In this document: positions 16,243-23,310 of the stretch, one piece after another | Numbering within the stretch: the first letter of the stretch is position 1 | Layout: every line of letters begins with the position of its first letter | Origin: DATAGF01 sp963813355 | GTDB taxonomy: Bacteria; Actinomycetota; Thermoleophilia; Miltoncostaeales; Miltoncostaeaceae | Length of the DNA stretch: 23,550 bases | Direction of reading: 5' to 3' | Assembly: GCA_963813355.1 (NCBI GenBank) | Contig: CAWEYS010000014.1 | Span: 1-23,550, forward strand | Position numbers and translations under genes: made by a program | The notes under the pieces: generated by a model | Database searches by the model: none | What the model saw: the letters and a program-made list of their open reading frames with translations, nothing else | What the model was told of the DNA's origin: nothing

Positions 16243-16877
16243 TCGCCGAGGACCTCGCGCTGCTGCGCGACGGCATCGTCCGCCTGCTCCGCGACAGCGG
16301 GATGGAGGTGGTGGCCGCCGTCGAGGACGGCGACGCGCTCGTCGAGGCCGTCGCGCGCGAGCGCCCGGACGTGGCGGTGGTCAACGTCCGCCTGCCCCCG
16401 AGCTTCCGCGACGAGGGCCTGCGGGCGGCGCTCGAGGCCCGCCGCCGCGTGCCGGGGACCGCCGTCCTCGTGGTCTCGCAGTACGTGGAGCAGACCTACG
16501 CCGTCGAGCTGCTCGCCGACGGGGCGGGCGGCGTCGGCTACCTGCTCAAGGAGCGGATCGCCGACCCGGCCGACTTCGTCGAGGCCGTCCGGCGGGTGGC
16601 CGACGGCGGGACCGCCATGGACCCCGAGGTGGTGGCCCAGCTGGTGGCGCGCCGCGGCAGGGCCTCGACGCTGGGCGACCTCACGCCGCGCGAGCGCGAG
16701 GTCCTCGAGCTCATGGCCGAGGGCCGCTCCAACGCCGCCATCGCCGAGGCGCTGGTGGTCACGGAGGGGGCCGTCGAGAAGCACGTCTCGAACATCTTCG
16801 GCAAGCTGGGCCTGACGTCGTCGGAGGGGGCGCACCGGCGCGTGCTCGCGGTGCTCGCCTTCCTCCGCAGCGGCTGA
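16230..16877 (+). CDS. LuxR/NarL-type response regulator with Asn at the phospho-acceptor position
   Basis: A 215-aa regulator: receiver about 1-120, LuxR HTH about 148-208 (LTPREREVLELMAEGRSNAAIAEALVVTEGAVEKHVSNIFGKLGL). Most receiver landmarks are kept: acidic Glu7-Asp8, Ser83 in VVSQYVEQ, Lys107 in YLLKERI. The phosphorylated Asp, expected in PDVAVVDVRLPP, is Asn52; the codon is AAC at 16383-16385. A single G-to-A change from GAC would explain it. The remainder (DEGLRAALEARRRVPG) is the usual sequence of this actinobacterial subfamily, so the protein is not generally degraded. It overlaps the kinase gene by 13 bases. It may be constitutively in one state, bind DNA without phosphate, or reflect a base-call error. 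Downstream DNA targets probably include its own operon; that is inference. Confidence 0.93.
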   Translation: MRVVIAEDLALLRDGIVRLLRDSGMEVVAAVEDGDALVEAVARERPDVAVVNVRLPPSFRDEGLRAALEARRRVPGTAVLVVSQYVEQTYAVELLADGAGGVGYLLKERIADPADFVEAVRRVADGGTAMDPEVVAQLVARRGRASTLGDLTPREREVLELMAEGRSNAAIAEALVVTEGAVEKHVSNIFGKLGLTSSEGAHRRVLAVLAFLRSG

Positions 16878-16911
16878 CGGCCGGCCACATCGCCAACCGG
16901 AGGAGAGCGCC

Positions 16912-17220
16912 ATGCCATCGATCCCGACGACCCTCCCGCGACTGAGGGCCACCCTGCCCGACGACGTGCAGCTGCAGACCGTCTCCGTCGGGGCCGGTTC
17001 CACCGGCGCGCTGGCGGTGGGCGCGCTGGCGGTGGGGGCCCTCGCCGTCGGGGCATTCGCGGTCGGCGCGATGGCCATCGGCCGCCTGGCGATCAAGCGG
17101 CTCGCGATCCGGCGCGCGTCGATCGGCGCCCTGTCGGTGGGCGAGCTGGAGGTCGGCACCCTCCGGGTGCGCGAGCTCCTCGTCGAGCAGGACGACGCGG
17201 CTGGGCCGGGATCGGCCTGA
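16912..17220 (+). CDS. Small pentapeptide-repeat-like protein
   Basis: A 102-aa protein of unknown function. From about residue 32 to 91 it is twelve 5-residue units: GALAV three times, GAFAV, GAMAI, GRLAI, KRLAI, RRASI, GALSV, GELEV, GTLRV, RELLV. Every unit has Leu, Met, Phe or Ala in its third position and Val or Ile at the end. That periodicity suits a right-handed beta-helix as in pentapeptide-repeat proteins, though the A(D/N)LXX signature is not exact. The first units are uncharged and may be membrane-seeking; later units alternate basic and acidic. The ATG has GGAGGAGAG upstream and the gene lies 34 bases after the response regulator, so it likely belongs to the same operon. It ends 45 bases before a strong inverted repeat. 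I cannot name a function. Confidence 0.8.
   Translation: MPSIPTTLPRLRATLPDDVQLQTVSVGAGSTGALAVGALAVGALAVGAFAVGAMAIGRLAIKRLAIRRASIGALSVGELEVGTLRVRELLVEQDDAAGPGSA
17005..17034 (+). repeat. 15-bp tandem repeat, two perfect copies
   Basis: GGCGCGCTGGCGGTG is repeated exactly at 17005-17019 and 17020-17034, encoding GALAV units of the repeat protein. The third GALAV is encoded with different codons, so only the first two copies look like a recent duplication. Confidence 0.85.
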
Positions 17221-17265
17221 CGCACCCAGCGCCGCCGTCGCCGTGGCGAGGTGCCGCTCGAAGGA

Positions 17266-17300
17266 CCGGCCATCTCGCCGGCGTGCGGCGAGATGGCCGG
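17266..17300. terminator. Bidirectional terminator-like inverted repeat
   Basis: CCGGCCATCTCGCCG (17266-17280) and CGGCGAGATGGCCGG (17286-17300) form a perfect 15-bp stem with a 5-base GCGTG loop. It lies between two convergent genes that end at 17220 and 17317, so it can stop transcription from both sides. There is no T-run on either side. Confidence 0.8.
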
Positions 17301-17316
17301 GGACCCTCCGCGCGGG

Positions 17317-18336
17317 CTACGCGTTGACGCGGGTCGGGATCAGGGCGCTCAGCCCGGCGCCGAGGTGGATCTCGTCCTCGCCGCCGAGGGCGTTGACGGT
17401 CAGGCTGTCGTTCGCCGCCTCGGGGTTCGCCACGGCGACCTTCGCCGCGAGGCCCTCCACGACGGCCCTGCCGTTGCGCGGACGGATGTCGATCTCGTCG
17501 TCGCCCGGCGTCGCGTTGACGATCACCGAGTCGGCCACGCCGTCGCCGGCGGTTCCGCCGATCGCCGCGGCGAGGTCGACGTAGACCTTCTTCACGTCGG
17601 TGCCGGAGAGGTCGTTGACCGTGGCGGTGTCCACCCCGCCGAGCGCGTCGAGGTCGACCTTCTCCACGCCGTTGGTGTCCATGGTGATGTTGCCGGCGTC
17701 GCGGAAGAACCGCAGCCGCGGCCCGTTCGCCGAGGCGTCGAACTTCTCGTCGCCGGCGGACCCGTTGAAGTCCATGGTGTCGTAGCCGGCCTGGCCCTCG
17801 ATGACGTCGCTGCCGTCCCCGGGGTCCCAGGTGAAGACGTCGTGCCCGGAGCCCATGAGGGCGGTGTCGTTGCCGCGGTTGCCGTCGATGTCGTCCTCTC
17901 CGGGGCCGCCGAAGTAGAGCTCGGCCCCGCCGCCGCCGAGGAGCGTGTCGTCGCCGGCGCCGCCGGAGATCGTGGTGATCTCGGTGTCGGTGAAGGTGCC
18001 GTTGGCGTCGTCGATCCGGACGGTGTCGTCGCCGCCGCGGGCGCTCACGACGATGCGGTCGAAGGTCGCCCGGTCGAAGCTGGCGTCGGCCGTGCCGTCG
18101 TCGCCGGCGTCGACCTGGAGCGTCGTCGGGGTGCCCGCCTGCAGCCGCAGCGCGACCGTGTCGGACGCGTTGTCGCCGTTGACGAGGAGCGTCCCGTTGG
18201 CGACCTGGGCCGTCGTGGCGGCCTCGGCCCGGTCGGCGGCGAGGCCCGCTCCGGCGGCGAGCAGGGCGCCGGCGGCGAGCAGGCCGGCGATCGAGCGGCG
18301 GCGGACGCGGGGGCGGATTGTGAGGGTGCTGGTCAC
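17317..18336 (-). CDS. Secreted RTX-like (hemolysin-type) calcium-binding repeat protein
   Basis: A 339-aa secreted protein. Residues 1-40 form a signal peptide (basic VRRRS, then IAGLLAAGALLAAGAGLAA, AEA cleavage site). From about 95 to 200 come Gly/Asp-rich nonapeptide-like units (ARGGDDTVRI, SGGAGDDTLLGGGGAE, FGGPGEDDIDGNRGNDTA, MGSGHDVFTWDPGDGSDVIEGQAGYDTMDF), the GGxGxDxUx pattern of RTX repeats that bind calcium in a parallel beta-roll. The C-terminal half has scattered related units (NATPGDDEIDI, NALGGEDEIHLGAGLSAL). There is no enzyme domain or type I secretion signal, and the Sec-type signal suits a Gram-positive cell. The GTG start at 18336 has AGGAGG upstream, placed in a hairpin loop. 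It is convergent with the pentapeptide-like gene and may be co-transcribed after the NlpC gene upstream. Likely an extracellular or wall-associated protein. Confidence 0.88.
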   Translation of the reverse strand: MTSTLTIRPRVRRRSIAGLLAAGALLAAGAGLAADRAEAATTAQVANGTLLVNGDNASDTVALRLQAGTPTTLQVDAGDDGTADASFDRATFDRIVVSARGGDDTVRIDDANGTFTDTEITTISGGAGDDTLLGGGGAELYFGGPGEDDIDGNRGNDTALMGSGHDVFTWDPGDGSDVIEGQAGYDTMDFNGSAGDEKFDASANGPRLRFFRDAGNITMDTNGVEKVDLDALGGVDTATVNDLSGTDVKKVYVDLAAAIGGTAGDGVADSVIVNATPGDDEIDIRPRNGRAVVEGLAAKVAVANPEAANDSLTVNALGGEDEIHLGAGLSALIPTRVNA

Positions 18337-18369
18337 GGCAGGTTCCTCCTGGTGGGTGTGGACCTGCCG
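18336..18369 (-). promoter_or_regulatory. Hairpin holding the ribosome site of the RTX-like gene in its loop
   Basis: On the minus strand CGGCAGGT (18369-18362) pairs perfectly with ACCTGCCG (18343-18336). The 18-base loop contains the AGGAGG ribosome site (18350-18345), and the last stem base is the first base of the GTG start. This arrangement could tune translation, but it might be coincidence. Confidence 0.45.
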
Positions 18370-18377
18370 CAGATGAC

Positions 18378-18394
18378 GCCGCGACCGGCGCGGC
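18378..18394 (-). terminator. Small hairpin after the NlpC/P60 gene
   Basis: GCCGCG (18378-18383) and CGCGGC (18389-18394) form a 6-bp GC stem with a 5-base loop about 11 bases after the NlpC stop. It is weak alone, and read-through into the RTX-like gene is possible. Confidence 0.3.
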
Positions 18395-18405
18395 TATTCC
18401 CCGCC

Positions 18406-19462
18406 CTACGTCGGCGCGAGCTCCGCGACCCGCCGCCCGAACGCCTGGCCCTCGGGCCAGTAGTCCGGCAGGAAGGTCACCGAGACCCCGGCCCGGGAGC
18501 CCGAGGACTGGGCCATCCAGCCGTTGCCGAGCACGATCCCCATGTGGGAGATCGTTCCGCGCTTCGCCCGCCTGCCGCGGTCGGCGAAGAAGACGAGGTC
18601 GCCGGGCCCGAGCTCGTCCACGCGCAACCGCTGGCGCGGCCTCTCCCAGGCCATCGCGTCGGCGGTGCGCCTGCTCAGGGCGCCCCCACGACCCGCCGCC
18701 TCGAAGGCCCACCAGGCCAGCCCCGAGCAGTCGAAGCCCCCGTGGGCCTGGAGCCCGACCGGCGAGCGGGGCGTCGGCCAGTCGCCGCCCCAGACGTAGG
18801 GCTGGCCGACCTGGCTCAGCACGGCCTCGCACGACGGCGAGCCGCCGGGCGTCCATCGCCGGCAGCCGGATGTCCCGGAAGCGGGCGACGCGCAGCCGGT
18901 CCTCGGGGGTGAGGGCGCGCGCCCGGTCGACCATGCTCGCCAGGTCGGCCAGGCGCACCGGCTCGCGCATCGCGCGCTCGAGGTCGTCGCGGCGCCGGTT
19001 GTGCACCAGCCCGAGCTCGCGCACCAGGACCTCCGACCCGAAGTTGGGCGGCAGCGCGAGGCGCCGGCCGTCGTCGGTCGCGAGGGCCTGCAGGGCGAGC
19101 CGCTCGGGCTCGAGCCCGAGCGCGGCGACGATGCGCCGGTTGACCACCCACGCGGAGGCCGGCGCGGCCGGGGCGGGATCCGCGGCGGGCAGGCCGGTCA
19201 GGATCGCGACGGCGCGGTCGAGGTCGGCCCGGACCGCGTCGCGGCCGAGGTCGGCGCCGGCGAGCTCCGGCCACAGCCCGGCGGCGGCGAGCCGGTCGGC
19301 GGCCGGCCGGGCCCAGCGCTCGGGGTCGGGAGGAGGCGCTCCGGGGGGTCCGGGCGAGAGCGCGGCGGCGGCCAGGACGGCACCGCCCATCGCGGCCAGG
19401 ACGGCGACGACGGGTGCCAGGAGGCGCAGGGCGGCCCGTCTGTGGGACCATCCCGTCGTCAC
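18406..19462 (-). CDS. Secreted NlpC/P60 family peptidase with SLH-like N-terminal region, frameshifted
   Basis: Likely cuts peptidoglycan stem peptides outside the cell. The N-terminal half reads from GTG 19462: a signal or anchor (LLAPVVAVLAAMGGAVLAAAAL, residues about 14-35), then two stretches resembling S-layer homology repeats (WARPAADRLAAAGLWPELAGADLG; LVHNRRRDDLERAMREPVRLADLASMV). The frame then breaks near 18838. The catalytic domain follows in another frame: VLSQVGQPYVWGGDW, nucleophile Cys in GGFDCSGLAWWAF (codon at 18729-18727), LGPGDLVFFAD and His in ISHMGIVLGNG. Total is about 351 aa if one extra base or two missing bases are corrected. The two halves join naturally (LAVV then about EAVLSQVG), so this is one gene with an indel. 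Only 28 bases separate its start from the divergent msrB. Confidence 0.8.
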
Positions 19463-19490
19463 GGATCCTGCGCCGACCCGGGGGGACGAG

Positions 19491-19887
19491 ATGTCGGACG
19501 ACCGCCGCGCGGAGCTTCGCGAGCGCCTCACGCCCGAGCAGTATGCAGTAACCCAGGAGGGTGCCACAGAGCGGCCGTTCACCGGCCAGTACGCCGACCA
19601 TCACGACGACGGCACGTACCGCTGCGTCGTCTGCGGCGAGCCGCTCTTCGACTCGGACACCAAGTTCGAGTCGGGCACGGGCTGGCCGAGCTTCTACGAG
19701 CCCGCCGCCGGCGAGGCGGTCGAGGACCGCGCCGACACGAGCCACGGCATGGTCCGCACCGAGGTCGTCTGCCGCAACTGCGGCGCCCACCTGGGGCACG
19801 TCTTCACCGACGGCCCCCAGCCCACGGGGCTGCGCTACTGCATCAACTCGTGCCTCGCTCGACTTCGAGGGGCGCGAGGAGGGCTAG
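19491..19887 (+). CDS. msrB: Peptide-methionine (R)-S-oxide reductase MsrB, one-base frameshift near the C-terminus
   Basis: Reduces methionine-R-sulfoxide in proteins. The 131-aa reading has all family marks: LTPEQYAVTQEGATERPFTGQY at the N-terminus, zinc-binding Cys45 and Cys48 (CVVC) with Cys94 and Cys97 (CRNC), the substrate-site FESGTGWPSFYEP, SHGMVRTEV, GAHLGHVFTDGP, and catalytic Cys117 in GLRYCINS. After INS the family continues ASLDF, but an extra base near 19851 throws the frame; reading past it gives ASLDFEGREEG and a stop at 19887. Uncorrected, the ORF runs on into the downstream GH3 gene and looks like a fusion. Catalytic Cys117 precedes the shift, so activity might survive. The ATG has GGGGGGACG upstream. 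No signal peptide, so cytoplasmic. Confidence 0.9.
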
Positions 19888-19907
19888 CCTCCTCGGGCCG
19901 CCGGGCC

Positions 19908-20951
19908 GTGCTCACCGGCCTCGTCACCGCGCTGCTCGTCGCCGTCGCGCCCTCCACGGCGGCCGGGCTGACGCCCGCCCAGCTCGCGGGGCAGCGGGTC
20001 GTCTACGGCTTCCCCGGCACGACCCCCCCGGCCCAGCTCGAGGACCGCATCCGGCGCGGCGAGGCGGGAGCGGTGCTGCTGCTCGGGGGGAACATCGCCG
20101 GCCTCGAGGGCGCCCGCGCCCTGATCGATCGGCTGCAGTCGATCCGGCGCCCGGCCGGGCTCCGCGCGCCGCTGCTGGTGATGGTCGACCAGGAGGGGGG
20201 CCTCGTGCGGCGGCTGCCGGGTCCGCCGGCCCGCAGGCCCGTGGAGATCGGCGCCGCCGGGCCGGCGTCGGCCCGCGCCGCGGGGCTGGCGGCCGGCCGG
20301 CTGCTGCGGGGGGTGGGGGCCAACGTCGACCTCGCCCCCGTGGCCGACGTGGCGCGGCCCGGCTCCGCGCTGGCGCGCGACGGCCGGCTCTTCGGCACGA
20401 GCGCGCCCGCGGTCGCCGGGGCGGCCGTCGCGTTCTCCCGGGGCCTGGCCGCGGCCGGCGTGGCCGCGACGGCCAAGCACTTCCCGGGGCTCGGCGCCGC
20501 GCAGGAGACCACCGACGCGGCGCCCGTGCGGATCGCCCTGCCGGCCCGCGAGCTGCGCTCGGTCAACATGGCCCCGTTCGCCGCGCTGATCCGGCGCGAC
20601 GTCCCACTGGTCATGCTGGGCACGGCGGTCTACCCGGCGCTCGACCCGGGAACGCCGGCGGCCCTGTCGCGCGCCATCGCGACCGGCGAGCTGCGCGGCC
20701 GGCTCGGCTTCCGCGGGGTCAGCGTCACCGACGCGCTCGACACCCCGGCCCTGGCGCCCGTGGGCGGGCCCGGCGCGGTCGCCGTGCGCGCCGCCGGCGC
20801 GGGCAGCGACCTGGTCATGTACACCGGCCTCGCCAACGGCGCCGCGGCGGCCGGCGCCCTGCGGGGCGAGATCGCCTCCGACCCCGCCGCGCGCGCGGCC
20901 GCCGAGGAGTCGGTGGCGCGGGTCCTCGCGCTGCGGGAGCGCCTGCGATAG
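19908..20951 (+). CDS. Secreted glycoside hydrolase family 3 protein (NagZ-like)
   Basis: A 347-aa protein, one GH3 (alpha/beta)8 barrel. A hydrophobic N-terminus (VLTGLVTALLVAVAPSTAAG) is a signal peptide from GTG 19908. GH3 motifs: LLVMVDQEGGLVRRLPG, GANVDLAPVADV, GRLFGTSAP, AATAKHFPG (Lys190-His191), LVMLGTAVYPALDPGTPAALS, and the nucleophile Asp275 in GVSVTDALDT. In NagZ an Asp-His pair on the loop after KHFPG(H)G acts as acid/base; here the loop reads LGAAQETTDAAP and has no His. The substrate may be a beta-N-acetylglucosaminide of the cell wall, but this loop difference makes the activity uncertain. The open frame continues upstream into msrB only because of that gene's frameshift; the start here is chosen from the signal peptide. 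moeA starts seven bases downstream. Confidence 0.82.
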   Translation: MLTGLVTALLVAVAPSTAAGLTPAQLAGQRVVYGFPGTTPPAQLEDRIRRGEAGAVLLLGGNIAGLEGARALIDRLQSIRRPAGLRAPLLVMVDQEGGLVRRLPGPPARRPVEIGAAGPASARAAGLAAGRLLRGVGANVDLAPVADVARPGSALARDGRLFGTSAPAVAGAAVAFSRGLAAAGVAATAKHFPGLGAAQETTDAAPVRIALPARELRSVNMAPFAALIRRDVPLVMLGTAVYPALDPGTPAALSRAIATGELRGRLGFRGVSVTDALDTPALAPVGGPGAVAVRAAGAGSDLVMYTGLANGAAAAGALRGEIASDPAARAAAEESVARVLALRERLR

Positions 20952-20958
20952 TCCGCTC

Positions 20959-22158
20959 GTGACGACGGCCGCCCTCCACGACGTCACCTTCGACGAGGCG
21001 CTCGCCCAGACGCGGGCCCTCGCCCTTCACCTGCCGGCCGAGCCCGTCGCCCTCGAGGAGCTGGTGGGCAGGGTCCTCGCCGAGGACGTGCTCGCCCGCG
21101 GCGACCATCCCGCCTTCACCAACTCCGCGATGGACGGCTACGCCCTGCGCGCGGTCGACGCGGCCGGCGGCGAGGTCCTGCTCCTGGTGGGGGAGAGCCG
21201 GGCCGGTGCGCCCTTCGCCCCCGCGCTCGCCGCCGGCGAGGCGGTCCGCATCTCGACCGGCGCCGAGCTGCCCGAGGGGGCCGACGCGATCCTCCGCCTG
21301 GAGGACGCCGCGGAGGAGGCCGGGGGGGTGCGGGCGCTCGCCGCCCCCGCCGCCGGCGCCTTCGTGCGCCACCGCGGCGAGGACGTGCGCCTGGGCCAGG
21401 TCCTCCTGTTCGCGGGCCAGGTGGTCGGGCCGCACGAGGTGGCCGTCGTCGCCGGGGCCGGCCACGCCCGCGTGCCCTGCACCCGCCGCCCGCGGGTGGC
21501 CGTGCTCGGAAGCGGCGACGAGGTCGTGCCGGCCGGCGAGGAGCTGGGGCCGGGCCAGGTCTACGACGCCAACCGGCCGGGCGTGGCCGCCCAGGCCGAG
21601 GCCGCCGGGGCCCGGGTGGTGGCCCGCGCCGTCGTGCCCGACGACCTGCAGGCGACCATCGCCACGGTCGGAGGCATCCTCGACGGGCACGACGCGCCCG
21701 CCCCCGACCTGCTCGTCACCACCGGCGGCGTCTCGGTCGGGCGCCACGACCACCTGCGGCCCGCCCTGGAGGCGTGCGGCGTCCGCGAGGTCCTCTACGG
21801 CGTCGAGATCCGCCCCGGCCACCCGCTGTGGCTGGGCCGGCGCGGCGAGCAGCTCGTCCTCGGCCTGCCCGGCAACCCCGTGTCGGCGGCGGTCTGCTTC
21901 CACGCCTTCGGGCGCCCCCTGCTGGGCCGGGGCGACTCCTGGGAGCGCCGGATGCCGATGGCCGAGCGCTACGCCAAGGGCACGCCGCGCACCGAGCTGG
22001 TGCGCTGCGTCGAGGTCGACGGCGCCCTGCGCCCGCTCCCGCGCCAGGGCTCCCACGCGATCACCTCGCTCGCGGGGGCCACCCACCTGGCCGTGATCGA
22101 CGCCGCCCGGCGCGAGGTCGTCGCCGGCGAGCAGGTGCGGACGGCGCGGCTGGTCTGA
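20959..22158 (+). CDS. moeA: Molybdopterin molybdenumtransferase MoeA
   Basis: Inserts molybdate into adenylated molybdopterin to make molybdenum cofactor. The 399-aa protein has the family's full length and order: FDEALAQTRAL, HPAFTNSAMDGYALRA, VRISTGAELPEGADAILRLED, GEDVRLGQVLLFAGQVVGPHEVAVVAGAG, then the MoCF-binding domain VAVLGSGDEVV, YDANRPGVAAQ, LLVTTGGVSVGRHDHL and VLGLPGNPVSAAVCFHAF, and a C-terminal beta domain ending GATHLAVIDAARREVVAGEQV. GTG 20959 follows the GH3 stop by seven bases, implying co-transcription. No other Moco gene is in the window. An 8-bp stem (22138-22145 with 22164-22171) spans its stop and might act as a weak terminator before the convergent dehydrogenase gene. 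Confidence 0.94.
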   Translation: MTTAALHDVTFDEALAQTRALALHLPAEPVALEELVGRVLAEDVLARGDHPAFTNSAMDGYALRAVDAAGGEVLLLVGESRAGAPFAPALAAGEAVRISTGAELPEGADAILRLEDAAEEAGGVRALAAPAAGAFVRHRGEDVRLGQVLLFAGQVVGPHEVAVVAGAGHARVPCTRRPRVAVLGSGDEVVPAGEELGPGQVYDANRPGVAAQAEAAGARVVARAVVPDDLQATIATVGGILDGHDAPAPDLLVTTGGVSVGRHDHLRPALEACGVREVLYGVEIRPGHPLWLGRRGEQLVLGLPGNPVSAAVCFHAFGRPLLGRGDSWERRMPMAERYAKGTPRTELVRCVEVDGALRPLPRQGSHAITSLAGATHLAVIDAARREVVAGEQVRTARLV

Positions 22159-22186
22159 GAACGGCCGTCCGGCGCCCCGCTCTCGG

Positions 22187-23223
22187 TCAGGTGCGCACCA
22201 GGACCTTGACGGCGCGCCGCTCGTTCATCGCCGCGTAGCCCGCCGGCACCTCGTCGAGGGGGATGGCGAGGTCCATCACGGGCGAGGGGTCGAGCCGTCC
22301 GGCGAGCACGTCGTCCATCAGCTCCGGGATGTAGCCGCGGACCGGCGCCCTGCCGCCGGTCAGGCGCACGTTGCGGATGTGGACGTCGCGGAGGTCGAGC
22401 GGCGCGACGGGCGAGCCCAGGTGGCCGACCGTGCCGCCCGCGCTCGCGCAGCCGATGGCCGTGTCGTAGGCCTGCGCCGTGCCGACGCACTCGACCACGT
22501 TCCGGCAGCCTCCGCCGGTGAGCTCGCGCACCCGCTCCACCGCGGCCTCCCCGCGCTCCTCGACGACGTCCGTCGCGCCGAAGCCCTCGGCGATCGCCAG
22601 CCGGTCCGCGTGGCGGCCCAGGACGATCACGCGCTCCGCTCCGAGGCGGCGGGCCGCGAGGATCGCGCAGAGGCCGACCGCGCCGTCGCCCACGACCACG
22701 GCCGTCCCGCCGGGGCCGACGCCGGAGGCGAGGGCGCCGTGGTGGCCCGTCCCCATGACGTCGGTGAGGGTCACGAGCGCCGCCGCGAGCCGGTCGTCGG
22801 ACAGGTCGGCGTCGTCGGGCATCGCGACGAGCGTCCCGTCCGCCAGCGGCACCCGCACCGCCTCCCCTGGCCACCGTCCTGCCGGCCGCCGAAGAACCCG
22901 CCGGATGGGCAGAGGGTCTGGAAGCCCTCCCGGCAGCGGTCGCACGTGCCGTCCGAGAACGTGTAGGGCGCGATCACCGGCTGCCCGCGACGGAGGGTGC
23001 GCACCTCCGACCCGACGTCCTCCACCACGCCGATGAACTCGTGCCCGACACGGCTGGGCGCGGGACCGTAGAGCTCGAGCTCGCCTCGGTAGACCCAGAG
23101 GTCGCTGCCGCAGATGCCCGAGTGGGTGACGCGCACCAGGGCGTCGGTCGGCTCCCGCAGGACGGCGTCCGGGACCTCCTCGACCCGGATGTCGCCCGGC
23201 CCGAAGTAGACGCTCGCCTTCAT
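22187..23223 (-). CDS. Zinc-dependent alcohol dehydrogenase (MDR superfamily), one-base frameshift
   Basis: An NAD(P)-dependent medium-chain dehydrogenase of about 345 aa. The N-terminus from ATG 23223 (MKASVYFGPGDIRVEEVPD) carries the catalytic zinc ligands in SGICGSDLW and VGHEFIGVVEDVG, and the structural-zinc loop DGTCDRCREGFQTLC, where three of the usual four Cys are visible. After GGFFGGRQDGGQG the frame breaks at a CCCC run (22864-22867 on the plus strand). One added base restores GEAVRVPLADGTLV and the rest: PDDADLSDDRLAAALVTL, the Rossmann motif VVVGDGAVGLCAILAARRLGAERVI, ECVGTAQAYDTAI and the C-terminal AVKVLVRT. Missing one base of a short homopolymer points to a sequencing error. 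A -10-like TAGCCT lies upstream (23265-23260). The substrate is unknown. It is divergent from the tRNA gene. Confidence 0.88.
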
Positions 23224-23293
23224 CCGATCCACCCACCGCCGCCAGGAGCACGCGCCGTCAGGCTACGACGACGACCCGGGAGCGGGGAAGCGC

Positions 23294-23299
23294 CATACT
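23294..23299 (+). promoter_or_regulatory. -10-like box before tRNA-Thr
   Basis: CATACT lies 11 bases before the tRNA 5' end, in the right place for a -10 box. No convincing -35 is seen 17 bases further up. Confidence 0.35.
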
Positions 23300-23310
23300 C
23301 GAGGCGTCCC

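Noticed and set aside
19845..19890. Programmed ribosomal frameshift in msrB
   Set aside because: No slippery heptamer is seen, and several unrelated genes in the window carry similar indels, so an error or mutation is simpler.
19491..20951. A natural MsrB-GH3 two-domain protein
   Set aside because: The join replaces the conserved MsrB C-terminus and puts a signal peptide in the middle. A single extra base explains it.
22190..22199. Palindrome GGTGCGCACC near the alcohol dehydrogenase stop
   Set aside because: It lies within the coding end of the dehydrogenase (codons for VRT), and a 10-bp GC palindrome is expected by chance here.
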